A DNA stretch of 64,000 nucleotides from Albidovulum aestuarii (GTDB taxonomy: Bacteria; Pseudomonadota; Alphaproteobacteria; Rhodobacterales; Rhodobacteraceae). The stretch spans positions 724,552-788,551 of the forward strand of contig NZ_JASBQQ010000001.1 in assembly GCF_029961185.1 (NCBI RefSeq), read 5' to 3'. The notes below the pieces were generated by a model, which was given only the letters and a program-made list of their open reading frames with translations, was not told the origin of the DNA and made no database searches. The position numbers and the translations under genes were made by a program. This document shows positions 52,829-61,078 of this stretch, one piece after another. Every line of letters starts with the position of its first letter. The stretch's first letter is position 1.

Positions 52829-53768
52829 CGCCCGAATGATCGAAAGCGAACTTGAACGTGACCGCGCCCGCCTTTCGAAGACGCTGGAAGAATTGAACGA
52901 ACGCGTGTCCGTCGACAATCTCGCGAGAGAGGCGCTGGGCATGATCAAGACGAACGCGGCAGTCTATACAAGTTCCCTCGACAGGGCCGTGCGGTCGAAC
53001 CCGCTTGCGTTGACAGTTGCGGGTATCGGGCTGGCCTGGCTTATCTTCGGTGGCCGAAAGAACCCGTCCGAACCATCCGCTGCAGTCGTGAACCGCTGGG
53101 AAGACGAAGGCGGCAGCGCGATGCCGATCCATGGAGTTGCGGCGGATCACGGTATGGACCCTACCAAGGAATGGTCCGTTAAGCTCGATGCGTTGCGCAC
53201 GACCGCATCACATGCGCTTCGCCGCCTTGAACAGGACGCGCGGTCCTATGCAGACGATGTCCGCGACTACGCTGCCGATCGCGCTCAGATCATCGCTTCG
53301 TTCACGGATGACATGCGCGCGACCTTGCGCGACGGGTTGGACTCGCTTTCCGAAACTGCGCGCGAGCGGGTCGTCAAAGCCCGGGAAGCGGCATACAGCG
53401 CCCATCTGCGCACAGCGCAAACGGTGCGGACCGGTGGGCGCGAGGCCGAGCGTCTGATCAACGAGCATCCCATGATCGCTGGCGCGGTGGCGCTGGCCCT
53501 TGGCGCCGCTTTTGCTGCCGCGCTTCCCCGGACGCGGGCCGAGGACCGTGCCTTCGGCGAGGAGAGCGATCATTTGATGGAACGCGCGGCAACTTTGCTG
53601 AAGGAAGAACGCGACCGCATGACGCGGGTTGCTGAAGGTGTGGCTGACGAGTTGAAGTCCTCGGCCCAGAAAGCGGCGCGCAGTGCGGCCGCGACGGCCG
53701 CAGAGATCGGAGAAAGCGTGCGCGAACGCGCGGTCGCCGAAGCGGGCGAAACGCCTTCAAAGACCTAG
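52812..53768 (+). CDS. DUF3618 protein with long helical domain
   Basis: A 318-residue protein. Residues 8-55 match DUF3618 (IESELERDRARLSKTLEEL), then one hydrophobic segment at about 63-78, a long charged helical part, a second short hydrophobic segment near 222-240, and an Ala/Glu-rich helical tail. ATG 52812 is 9 bp after AGGAGG. Likely acts in the envelope with the two preceding proteins. Function unknown. Confidence 0.85.
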   Translation: MTHHSDARMIESELERDRARLSKTLEELNERVSVDNLAREALGMIKTNAAVYTSSLDRAVRSNPLALTVAGIGLAWLIFGGRKNPSEPSAAVVNRWEDEGGSAMPIHGVAADHGMDPTKEWSVKLDALRTTASHALRRLEQDARSYADDVRDYAADRAQIIASFTDDMRATLRDGLDSLSETARERVVKAREAAYSAHLRTAQTVRTGGREAERLINEHPMIAGAVALALGAAFAAALPRTRAEDRAFGEESDHLMERAATLLKEERDRMTRVAEGVADELKSSAQKAARSAAATAAEIGESVRERAVAEAGETPSKT

Positions 53769-53835
53769 ACACACACCAGACGAGTTAGGCTGCCCGCTTG
53801 CCGGGTCGTCCCCTATCCGGCAAGCCTCAGGGCGG

Positions 53836-53874
53836 ACCGGCGGTTGTGAAGCGCAACCGCCGGTTTCGTTTTTT
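53836..53874 (+). terminator. Rho-independent terminator after DUF3618 gene
   Basis: ACCGGCGGTTG pairs perfectly with CAACCGCCGGT, followed by TTCGTTTTTT. Confidence 0.93.
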
Positions 53875-53910
53875 CCGGCGACCGGCTGGGTGAAAATGAT
53901 GAGGAATCAA

Positions 53911-53937
53911 TAAAAACGCCGCCCCAGGGGCGGCGTT
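53911..53937 (-). terminator. Rho-independent terminator after csbD-like gene
   Basis: AACGCCGCCCC pairs with GGGGCGGCGTT around a single base; on the minus strand TTTTTATTG follows. Confidence 0.92.
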
Positions 53938-53967
53938 CTCAGGTCACGGAAAGAAGCATGCCAGATG

Positions 53968-54165
53968 TCAGATGCCGCGCATCCAGTCGTCAACCTCACG
54001 TTCGGCCGCTTCCTTGGCATGGCCGTACTTTTCCTGCACGAGACCGACGAGCTCTTCCCGGCGTCCTTCGGCACTGTGCCATTCGTCGTCGGTAATGTCG
54101 CCCCATTTGGCTTGGGCCTTACCTTTGAGCTGCTTCCAGTTGCCTTCGATCTGGTCCCAATTCAT
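53968..54165 (-). CDS. CsbD-family stress protein
   Basis: A 65-residue hydrophilic protein with the CsbD signature MNWDQIEGNWKQLKGKAQAKWG and the repeating helical tail. CsbD is controlled by the general stress sigma factor in Bacillus, and homologues are abundant stress-induced proteins in many bacteria. ATG 54165 follows GAAGGAGG. A perfect EcfG promoter lies 44 bp upstream. Confidence 0.95.
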   Translation of the reverse strand: MNWDQIEGNWKQLKGKAQAKWGDITDDEWHSAEGRREELVGLVQEKYGHAKEAAEREVDDWMRGI

Positions 54166-54208
54166 GAGAACCTCCTTCGATTTGATCTACACGGGAGTGT
54201 GCGAGACC

Positions 54209-54233
54209 AACGTTTCTGTCAGCTCGCGGTTCC
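54209..54233 (-). promoter_or_regulatory. EcfG promoter for csbD-like gene
   Basis: Minus strand GGAAC (54233-54229), 16 bp, CGTT (54212-54209); ATG at 54165. Confidence 0.87.
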
Positions 54234-54278
54234 AAGAATGTGGGGCCTGATCAGGCTGGCGCGCGGATTTTCGCGGAG

Positions 54279-54304
54279 GGAACCGAACGGTAGCGTGAGA
54301 CGTT
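54279..54304 (+). promoter_or_regulatory. EcfG promoter for AI-2E copy 2
   Basis: GGAAC (54279-54283), 17 bp, CGTT (54301-54304), 38 bp before the ATG at 54342. Confidence 0.85.
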
Positions 54305-54341
54305 TAATCCCTGACATATCGGGGGACGATTTTTTTTGGAC

Positions 54342-55397
54342 ATGACTACGCGACTTTCCCAGATTTCAATGATCGTCGTCGGGACGATTTCGCTCATAGT
54401 TGCGATGAATCTCGGCGAAGACATTCTCGCCCCACTGACACTCGCACTGGTTACTGGCGTAGTGTTGTCGCCGCTTGCCGATTTCTGGGAACGGCACGGC
54501 TATTCCGCCGTCTGGGGCGCGCTGATCGGCCTTGTGGCAACCCTGGTGTTGATCGGCGCGCTCATTTTGGCCTTTCACCCGATCATCGCTCAACTCGTCT
54601 CGCAGGCGCCCAAGGTATGGGCGGATATGAAGGAAGTGGTGGAAGGGTTCAGAGGCCTTCTGCGCGGATTGTCCGAGGTCACCGACAGCGTCGCAGCCGC
54701 CGTCGCGCCCGAGGCGAACGCGGCCCCGGTCACGCAGGTTGCCGAGGACAGCGTTGCGCTTCCCACGGTCACCGACGCACTCATGATCGCGCCGGCGATC
54801 CTTTCGCAGGTCTTGATCTTCGCCGGTGCGCTTTTCTTCTTTCTGCTCACGCGGAGTGAAATCTACGATTGGGTGTCGCTGCGTCTGTCGGATCGCGGCG
54901 GAAGGGCAGAGCTGGCCCATCGGTTGCGCCGTGCCGACCGCAATGTGTCGCGCTACTTCTCGACAATCACACTTATCAATGCCGGGCTGGGTGCGATAAC
55001 GGCCGGCGTCCTTCAGGTGATCGGCGTGTCCGACGCGATGATCTGGGGTGTGATCGCCTTCATCGTCAACTTTGTCGTCTACCTCGGGCCGGCGGTCTAC
55101 GTCGTCACACTGCTTTTTGTGGGAGTTGCCCAGTTCGACGGAGCGTTGTCGCTCGCCCCGGCGGCGTCATTCCTTGTGCTCAACACGCTCGAGGGTCAGT
55201 TCGTGACACCTGCACTTGTCGGACGGCATATGTCGGTCAACCCACTGCTGGTGTTCCTGTCGCTGATCTTCGGCCTTTGGCTCTGGGGGCCGATCGGCGG
55301 TATCGTCGCGATCCCGCTGCTTCTGTGGGTGCTGGTCCTGAACGACGTGATTGCCGATCGCTCGGTTCCGGACACGGTTCCCGGAGAGACCACTTAG
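54342..55397 (+). CDS. AI-2E family transporter, copy 2
   Basis: A 351-residue inner-membrane protein of the same family as 47308-48447: two or three N-terminal segments, a soluble helical region (about 85-135) and C-terminal segments with ITLINAGLGA and LEGQFVTPALVGRHMSVNP. ATG 54342 is chosen over TTG 54336; neither has a strong ribosome site. It is convergent with the phospholipase D gene, with one base between stops. Exporter or ion antiporter; substrate unknown. Confidence 0.88.
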   Translation: MTTRLSQISMIVVGTISLIVAMNLGEDILAPLTLALVTGVVLSPLADFWERHGYSAVWGALIGLVATLVLIGALILAFHPIIAQLVSQAPKVWADMKEVVEGFRGLLRGLSEVTDSVAAAVAPEANAAPVTQVAEDSVALPTVTDALMIAPAILSQVLIFAGALFFFLLTRSEIYDWVSLRLSDRGGRAELAHRLRRADRNVSRYFSTITLINAGLGAITAGVLQVIGVSDAMIWGVIAFIVNFVVYLGPAVYVVTLLFVGVAQFDGALSLAPAASFLVLNTLEGQFVTPALVGRHMSVNPLLVFLSLIFGLWLWGPIGGIVAIPLLLWVLVLNDVIADRSVPDTVPGETT

Positions 55398-55398
55398 A

Positions 55399-56964
55399 TC
55401 AGACCATTTCGGGCGGAACGACCGGAACTTCGGTTGCATCCCGTTCCGCGGCCTTGATGTCGTAGGGCAGCAGAAAGCCCTCCCTCTGGTCAGGTTCTTT
55501 TCGGACATTCGCCAGCGCCAACGCGCGCCAGGCCGACACTGCGCGGCCCGGATCGAAATATCCGTCATGCGCGCCATCCGGCAGCCAGTGGCCCATCACC
55601 TTGCGACGCAGAATTTGCACCTGGTTCTTGTCGGTCAGAAGCAGGCCCGCCTCGGTGTCCCAGCGCAGGCTCCGGCCATTGAGATTTGCCGAAGATATGA
55701 TTGCGGCGGAGTCATCAAACACCGACACTTTGGAGTGAATATAGACGATGGGCGCGCCGTGAAGTAAGGCGCGGCCATTTTCGTTTCCGCCGTTCGTGCG
55801 TCTTGGCTGCGCCATACCCGCGATAAACAACCGTTTCCCGAAGGCCTTGACCAGAATACGAAGAGCCCGCGCCTGAAGGAACTCTCCGAACCTCGCGTCC
55901 AGACCGATCCTCCGCTCGAACGCGATTTCTTCGGGCGCGCCCGGTAGGACCAGAAGCATTGACAGTCCGGGGTTCTCGCTGGCGCGCCGCGCGAGGTAGC
56001 GAGCAAAATGCAGGTCGCGGAAGTACTGGGTTTCAAGGTAGATAAGGCGTCGGGCGCGCTTGGCGTAGTGCTCATGCGCAACGGCGATTTCTTCGACAAC
56101 CGGTTCTGGCCCAAAATGCAAGAGGTTGTTCTTGTGGGGGCGGGACAAGGTTCTCAGGAACCGCCGTTGGCGCGCGGGCTGCCGCCGGCCTGCGGTCACA
56201 TCGAGAAATGACTCCAGGTGCGACTGTGCCTCGGGAACAGCGGGGCCGGACAGGGTAAGTTGCACATCGTGCCAGGTTTCGTCGGCATTGCGGTCATGAG
56301 CCGGGGTGTCGAAGCGCCGCTCATCCAGATCTAGACCGCCGAGGTAGAGCGTCTTGCGATCGAACACGGCCATCTTCTGATGATGGGTGGCGGGATGGAG
56401 GGCGGGGATCGGCCAGAGCTTCGGGCGAACCCGACCGTTGGCCGATGTGACAAGGTGTTCTGCCAGACCGGGCATCTCCCTTATAGCGTTTAGACGCTCG
56501 GGCTTTGGCCGCAGGTTGAGCCACCGCGCGGCCTTGAACTGCCGGTGCAGGATGGCCGGCCAGAAAAGAAGTCTCGGTAAAAGCCCCGTTCGCGCCGGGT
56601 GCATTGCAGCGGTCACATGCAGACGGTCGCTCGCCCCTGCCAGTTCCGCCGCGGCGATCAGCCGCCGCACCGACCGCCAGGTGCCACGATGCAGTGAGGG
56701 CCGTGCGACCGGATCAAAGTCAGAGATGACGATATTAATGGCGACCCCACGCGACAAGGTGTGTATGACGAGGTCAAACCAGGTCTCTGCGACACGTTTT
56801 GCGGCCACTGATCTGACAAGAGTCGTCAGGTCGAAGACACGAAATCCCGCCCAGATCTCGGACTGTGCATGCAGAAATTCCCGTTCCAGCACAGGGTAAG
56901 CCTGATCGGCGGTCAGCAGCACATCGAATTTCGGGGCCGCAACGTATTCGAAGCTCTTTAGCAT
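55399..56964 (-). CDS. Phospholipase D family protein
   Basis: A 521-residue protein with two HKD catalytic motifs: HQKMAVFD (in HHQKMAVFDRK) near residue 194 and HSKVSVFD (IHSKVSVFDDS) near 410, each with the downstream GGLDLDERR or SSANLNGRS partner. No signal peptide is evident. Likely hydrolyses or transfers phospholipid head groups, perhaps cardiolipin-like chemistry. Its own EcfG promoter sits at the end of the histidine kinase gene, 33 bp before ATG 56964. Confidence 0.9.
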   Translation of the reverse strand: MLKSFEYVAAPKFDVLLTADQAYPVLEREFLHAQSEIWAGFRVFDLTTLVRSVAAKRVAETWFDLVIHTLSRGVAINIVISDFDPVARPSLHRGTWRSVRRLIAAAELAGASDRLHVTAAMHPARTGLLPRLLFWPAILHRQFKAARWLNLRPKPERLNAIREMPGLAEHLVTSANGRVRPKLWPIPALHPATHHQKMAVFDRKTLYLGGLDLDERRFDTPAHDRNADETWHDVQLTLSGPAVPEAQSHLESFLDVTAGRRQPARQRRFLRTLSRPHKNNLLHFGPEPVVEEIAVAHEHYAKRARRLIYLETQYFRDLHFARYLARRASENPGLSMLLVLPGAPEEIAFERRIGLDARFGEFLQARALRILVKAFGKRLFIAGMAQPRRTNGGNENGRALLHGAPIVYIHSKVSVFDDSAAIISSANLNGRSLRWDTEAGLLLTDKNQVQILRRKVMGHWLPDGAHDGYFDPGRAVSAWRALALANVRKEPDQREGFLLPYDIKAAERDATEVPVVPPEMV

Positions 56965-56996
56965 TCTAATCTAACTGGCGCTTTCCACGTCGGGAC

Positions 56997-57022
56997 AACG
57001 CTCACGTCAGCCCGCAGGTTCC
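56997..57022 (-). promoter_or_regulatory. EcfG promoter for phospholipase D gene
   Basis: Minus strand GGAAC (57022-57018), 17 bp, CGTT (57000-56997). It overlaps the last codons of the histidine kinase gene. Confidence 0.8.
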
Positions 57023-58806
57023 AAGGCGGCATCGTCGTCCGGTGCGTGGCGTTGTTCTGCATCTGCCAGCGGCCGGATGACGAATTCGACAGTCAGATCG
57101 TGGAAGCCGTCTTCCTGAGTCCGATTGGCCGTGCCGCCGAGCTGCATAGCGAACGCGGAAACAAGCTGGGTGCCAAGTCCGGTTCGCGCCGAAACGCCCG
57201 AAGCATCCAATTCGTCCTCAGTCGCGTCGGCTTCATTATCGACAACGGTGTTGCGGACATGAACAACGGCCCGCGTGTCTGAAAGGCGGGTCAGACTGAC
57301 CGAAAGTTGCGCAGGCCCGCCGTCGGGACCAGCGGCGTATTTGATTGCATTGGTGACCGCTTCAGCGACCAATAGCGCGAGCGGCACGGCCTGATCCGGC
57401 GTCATGCGGATGTCGGCGAATTCCGTTTGAACGGTGAACTTGCGATCCGGCCGTTCGGTCATATTGGAGATCTGGCGGACGATGGTCGAGAGCAGCTCAT
57501 CCGAATGTATGTCTGAAAGCCCGGCCGTCTGGTAAAGCTCACGGTGGATCGTGGCGAGGCTCATCACCCGGTCTTGAAGGCCCTTCAAAGTGCGCTTTGC
57601 CTCATCCGAGCGGGTCCGGCGCATCTGCATATTCATGATCGATGCGATAAGCTGAAGATTGTTCTTCACGCGATGATGCACTTCGCGCAACAGGACCTCT
57701 TTCTGGTGCACCATGTCCTCAAGCTCCGCCTCGTCGTGCAGGATCGTCTCGGTCATGCTTTCGTAGGCTTCGCCGATTTCGCGGATCTCGATGGCGGCAC
57801 CCGATACGTTGACGTCACCAACGATCCGGTTTCCACCCGCAAAGGAAATGAGAGAATGCCGCAGCTTACGGATATGGCGAATGACAAGGCGTTCGACGGC
57901 CAGCCATGCGACGATTAGACTGGCAAGCCACATGAGTACCGGAAACAGGAAAGGTACAGACGACAGCGAATTGCCGACGCTGCTTGTTCCATCATACGGC
58001 CAGGTTCCCAAGGCGTAGAGTTCCCCTCGAACGAGCGGCACGACCGAAAAGACCCGCACCGTGCCGTCGACGGATTTATCGGTGAAGGCTATCGGTTTTT
58101 CGCCGGTCAATGCCTTGAGTGATCGATCAACAGGTAGCGCTTCGTCGTAGCCGCTGACCCAGCCCGAAGCGGTCAGGATCTCGCCTTCGGCATCGAAGGT
58201 CACTATTTCAAGCGGTCGTTCCGAGAGGCTATCCGCAGGTTCCGGGACAATGAGCGCCTCATGCGGAACCGATACACTGACGGTTCCAAGGCGTTCACCA
58301 TCCTCTCCGAACACCGGATGCGCGATTCCCAGAATGGACGTGCCGGAAACCGGTGCCCGGCGGTTGACGACAATCATCGGTTCAGGCGATTCATCGATCT
58401 GCCGCCAAAGGGAACTGTCAGAGAAGTCATGCGTCTTGCCACTGGATGAACACCGCATGATCCCGTCAGGAGGGATAAAGGCCACCAGCGAGTAACGCGC
58501 AGATTCGGTCGCGACCTCGCGCATGATTGTGGAACATGCCTCGACGTCGTCAACAAAGGCGGGAATTGCGCCTGCAAGCGCGGCAACTGTGCCGCGGGCC
58601 TCCTGAATGAACTGCAGTTCTCGTGCAGCCGCATGCATAGTTTCGCCGACGAGCGCGGCTTCGGATCGGGCGCGTGCTTCCTTGACCAATGCAGATGACC
58701 GTACAACAGACATGGCCGTCAGCGGGAGCAGCACCACCGCAAGAAGAAACGCGATCTGAAATCCAAGTCGTTGCGTTATCCGACTGGTCGGAACTGAGTC
58801 AGTCAT
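57007..58806 (-). CDS. HisKA_2-type sensor histidine kinase of the general stress response
   Basis: A 599-residue membrane kinase. Segments at about 17-38 and 284-306 flank a periplasmic sensor of about 245 residues (Cache-like by size and position, not verified). A HAMP-like linker follows, then the HisKA_2 H-box REVHHRVKNNLQ with His377/378, and a HATPase domain with AEAVTNAIKYA. Such kinases phosphorylate PhyR. Its ATG overlaps the ecfG stop (ATGA), so it belongs to the nepR-ecfG operon. Confidence 0.92.
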   Translation of the reverse strand: MTDSVPTSRITQRLGFQIAFLLAVVLLPLTAMSVVRSSALVKEARARSEAALVGETMHAAARELQFIQEARGTVAALAGAIPAFVDDVEACSTIMREVATESARYSLVAFIPPDGIMRCSSSGKTHDFSDSSLWRQIDESPEPMIVVNRRAPVSGTSILGIAHPVFGEDGERLGTVSVSVPHEALIVPEPADSLSERPLEIVTFDAEGEILTASGWVSGYDEALPVDRSLKALTGEKPIAFTDKSVDGTVRVFSVVPLVRGELYALGTWPYDGTSSVGNSLSSVPFLFPVLMWLASLIVAWLAVERLVIRHIRKLRHSLISFAGGNRIVGDVNVSGAAIEIREIGEAYESMTETILHDEAELEDMVHQKEVLLREVHHRVKNNLQLIASIMNMQMRRTRSDEAKRTLKGLQDRVMSLATIHRELYQTAGLSDIHSDELLSTIVRQISNMTERPDRKFTVQTEFADIRMTPDQAVPLALLVAEAVTNAIKYAAGPDGGPAQLSVSLTRLSDTRAVVHVRNTVVDNEADATEDELDASGVSARTGLGTQLVSAFAMQLGGTANRTQEDGFHDLTVEFVIRPLADAEQRHAPDDDAALEPAG

Positions 58807-59366
58807 GCTGCCCGGACTCCGGACGCACTTACCACCGCGATAGTCGCGGCATCTGCGCCGGATATGGGATCTTCACCTTCGGCGAGACCGAGAAGGTCGC
58901 ACAACCGCGCCCGTGCGCGGTTGACGCGGCTTTTCACCGTGCCGACCGCCACGCCCGTCATTTCGGCAACATCTTCATAGGAAAAACCCGAAGCGCCAGC
59001 GAGGATGAGAACCTCGCGATGCTCGGCCGATAGCTGGTTGAACGCGCGGCGAAAGTCATTGAAAGCCAGCCGACCATCATGCGCCGGTTTTTCGCAAAGA
59101 CGTCCGGCGTGAACGCCATCGGAATCCGCGACCTCGCGTTTACGCTTGCGCCGGATCGAAAAGAACGTGTTGCGAAGTATGGTGAAAAGCCACGCCCGCA
59201 TGTTCGTCCCGACGGCAAACTTCTCGATATTGGTCCACGCCTTCACGATCGTATCCTGGACGAGGTCATCCGCCGTGGACACGTCGCCGCACAGGCTGAT
59301 CGCGAACGCACGCAAGGCCGGGAGATGCTCGGGAAGCTCGTCCCTGGGGTCGGGAGCCGAACTCAT
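58803..59366 (-). CDS. ecfG: General stress response ECF sigma factor EcfG
   Basis: A 187-residue sigma factor. Region 2 contains ADDLVQDTIVKAWTNIEKF and region 4 EDVAEMTGVAVGTVKSRVNR. Gene order (nepR-ecfG-kinase, divergent phyR) identifies it as EcfG/SigT, the alphaproteobacterial general stress sigma that recognises GGAAC-N16/17-CGTT. It overlaps nepR and the kinase by 4 bp each. Its own operon carries such a promoter, giving positive autoregulation. Confidence 0.93.
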   Translation of the reverse strand: MSSAPDPRDELPEHLPALRAFAISLCGDVSTADDLVQDTIVKAWTNIEKFAVGTNMRAWLFTILRNTFFSIRRKRKREVADSDGVHAGRLCEKPAHDGRLAFNDFRRAFNQLSAEHREVLILAGASGFSYEDVAEMTGVAVGTVKSRVNRARARLCDLLGLAEGEDPISGADAATIAVVSASGVRAA

Positions 59367-59509
59367 TTCTTGGCTTCCTTCTGCCGCAACTGATCCAGCA
59401 GGTCCTTGAAGCGATCTGGAATGCTTTCTTCCAGCGCCTCCTGATAGACGCGCTTCAGGTTTTCATCGATCTGCGCTTGCAGCTTTGACGTTTGATTGCT
59501 TTGCTTCAT
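59363..59509 (-). CDS. nepR: Anti-sigma factor NepR
   Basis: A 48-residue protein. The core helices, ENLKRVYQEALEESIPDRF and the following DLLDQL, match NepR, which holds EcfG inactive until phosphorylated PhyR captures it. Flanking tails are short and polar, as usual. Its TGA overlaps the ecfG ATG. ATG 59509 lies about 48 bp after the EcfG promoter. The order nepR-ecfG is the standard one. Confidence 0.92.
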   Translation of the reverse strand: MKQSNQTSKLQAQIDENLKRVYQEALEESIPDRFKDLLDQLRQKEAKK

Positions 59510-59549
59510 GTGCCTGCACTTGTCTGGCCAGATTTTTTCACGATCGTAT

Positions 59550-59575
59550 GGAACCTAACGCACTCGAAGCGCGTT
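59550..59575 (+). promoter_or_regulatory. EcfG promoter for phyR
   Basis: GGAAC (59550-59554), 17 bp, CGTT (59572-59575), 33 bp before the phyR ATG. It interlocks with the nepR promoter on the other strand. Confidence 0.88.
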
Positions 59576-59581
59576 GGTTCC
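59557..59581 (-). promoter_or_regulatory. EcfG promoter for nepR-ecfG-kinase operon
   Basis: Minus strand GGAAC (59581-59577), 16 bp, CGTT (59560-59557), 48 bp before the nepR ATG. Confidence 0.88.
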
Positions 59582-59607
59582 CAAGAAAATCGCGATGGGA
59601 GAAAAAA

Positions 59608-60417
59608 ATGTCGCCGAACGAAACCTCTGACTTTGCCACATCGGTTGCGGCAAACGTGCCCTTCCTGCGTCGTTATGCGCGCGCGCTGACGGGAAGTCAG
59701 GAAAGCGGCGACCGGTTTGCCGCCGCCACGCTGGAGGCCATTCTGCTTGACGACGCTCCCGCAAAGGGCAGGCAGAATGCCAAGATCGGCCTTTTCCGTG
59801 CCTTTCATCTGGTTTGGTCGAGTGCAGGTGCACCGGTGGGTGAGGCAGATACGCGTCTGTCGGCGCGCGCGCAGGACCATATGGCAGGGCTGACCGAGAA
59901 TACGCGCGAGGCGTTGCTGTTGCACGCTATCGAAGGTTTCACTACCGGTGAAATCGGCCAGATCATGGACATCAGTTCTGATGAGGCCGCCGAGCTGATT
60001 GATATCGCGCGCCGCGAAATGGAAAGCGCCATTGCCGGCAAGGTCATGGTGATCGAGGATGAAGCCATCATCGCCATGGACATCGTGTCGATCGTGCAGG
60101 ATGTCGGCCACTCCGTCACCGGCATCGCGCGGACCCGAACCGAAGCGGTGAAGCTTGCATCGTCGATGCGTCCGGATCTGATCCTTGCCGACATTCAACT
60201 AGCAGACAATTCGTCGGGCATCGACGCCGTCAATGACATCCTCGCGCAGTTCGACGATATTCCGGTGATCTTCATCACGGCCTTCCCCGAGCGGTTGCTA
60301 ACTGGCGCCCGCCCCGAACCGGCCTTCCTGATCACTAAGCCGTTTTCGGAAGAGCAGGTGCGCTCGGCAGTCAGCCAGGCGATGTTCTTTTCGTCCACGG
60401 AAACGCTCGCGGCCTGA
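59608..60417 (+). CDS. phyR: Anti-anti-sigma response regulator PhyR
   Basis: A 269-residue protein: an N-terminal EcfG-like sigma domain (about 10-140, LRRYARALTGSQ to SSDEAAELIDIARREM) that mimics the sigma factor, then a receiver domain (about 145-262) with acidic pair Glu150/Asp151, phosphoacceptor Asp195, Thr224 and Lys244. When phosphorylated it binds NepR and frees EcfG. ATG 59608 follows GGGAG. Divergent from nepR with interlocked promoters. Confidence 0.95.
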   Translation: MSPNETSDFATSVAANVPFLRRYARALTGSQESGDRFAAATLEAILLDDAPAKGRQNAKIGLFRAFHLVWSSAGAPVGEADTRLSARAQDHMAGLTENTREALLLHAIEGFTTGEIGQIMDISSDEAAELIDIARREMESAIAGKVMVIEDEAIIAMDIVSIVQDVGHSVTGIARTRTEAVKLASSMRPDLILADIQLADNSSGIDAVNDILAQFDDIPVIFITAFPERLLTGARPEPAFLITKPFSEEQVRSAVSQAMFFSSTETLAA

Positions 60418-60438
60418 GCGGCCCGAACATAGTGCAAC

Positions 60439-60465
60439 CGGCCGGGTTTTCCCGGCCGATTTTCT
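60439..60465 (+). terminator. Rho-independent terminator after phyR
   Basis: CGGCCGGG pairs with CCCGGCCG around TTTT, followed by ATTTTCTT. Confidence 0.9.
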
Positions 60466-60474
60466 TACTCTCAA

Positions 60475-60969
60475 CTATTTCGCGGTCGCTCGCAGCATCC
60501 ATGCGGCTTGTTCGTGGAAGGCCGACCGCGCTGTGATCAGGTCGGCCGTGACCGGATCATCATGCTCATCGGCAAGTTTGATGACCCTGTGCATCCGCTT
60601 CGCGACCGTCTCGTGATCGGCCGCAAGATCTTCAATCATCGCCTGCGCCGAGGGCAGCCGATCAGTATCCTTCACGACTGAAGCTTCGATCACGTCACTC
60701 AGCCGCGCCGGTGCGAGTTGTCCCAAAGCGCGGATGCGTTCGGCAATCTCGTCGGCGGCAGCGAACATGTTTTCGTATTGCGCCTCGGTCAGCTTGTGGA
60801 TCGGATAAAAAAGCGGACCCTCGACATTCCAGTGATAGGCATGTGTCTTGAAGACCAGCCGGTAGGTATCTGCGAGTGCTTCGGCCAGCGACTTGGCGAC
60901 CGGCTTGACCTTCTGAACCCCGGTTTTGACCGTCTCGGGGGCAGGCACAACATTTAACGCGTCAGTCAT
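60475..60969 (-). CDS. dps: Dps-family ferritin-like DNA-protection protein
   Basis: A 164-residue protein. The ferroxidase region reads THAYHWNVEGPLFYPIHKL, with His43/46 and His58, then AADEIAERIRALG, the Dps signature. It would oxidise and store iron with hydrogen peroxide and coat DNA in stress. I chose ATG 60969 (AAGGAAG ribosome site) over an upstream start. A perfect EcfG promoter lies about 85 bp upstream. Confidence 0.93.
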   Translation of the reverse strand: MTDALNVVPAPETVKTGVQKVKPVAKSLAEALADTYRLVFKTHAYHWNVEGPLFYPIHKLTEAQYENMFAAADEIAERIRALGQLAPARLSDVIEASVVKDTDRLPSAQAMIEDLAADHETVAKRMHRVIKLADEHDDPVTADLITARSAFHEQAAWMLRATAK

Positions 60970-61053
60970 GACACTTCCTTTCATCTTGGAACCCATCGGG
61001 CGCGTGTTTCAGGTGATCTGCGGGAGCAATTGACGCATCCGCCTCCGGAACCG

Positions 61054-61078
61054 AACGCCTGACTGAAGTGACGGTTCC
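61054..61078 (-). promoter_or_regulatory. EcfG promoter for dps
   Basis: Minus strand GGAAC (61078-61074), 16 bp, CGTT (61057-61054). Its -35 touches the stop of the neighbouring receiver-like gene. Confidence 0.84.
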
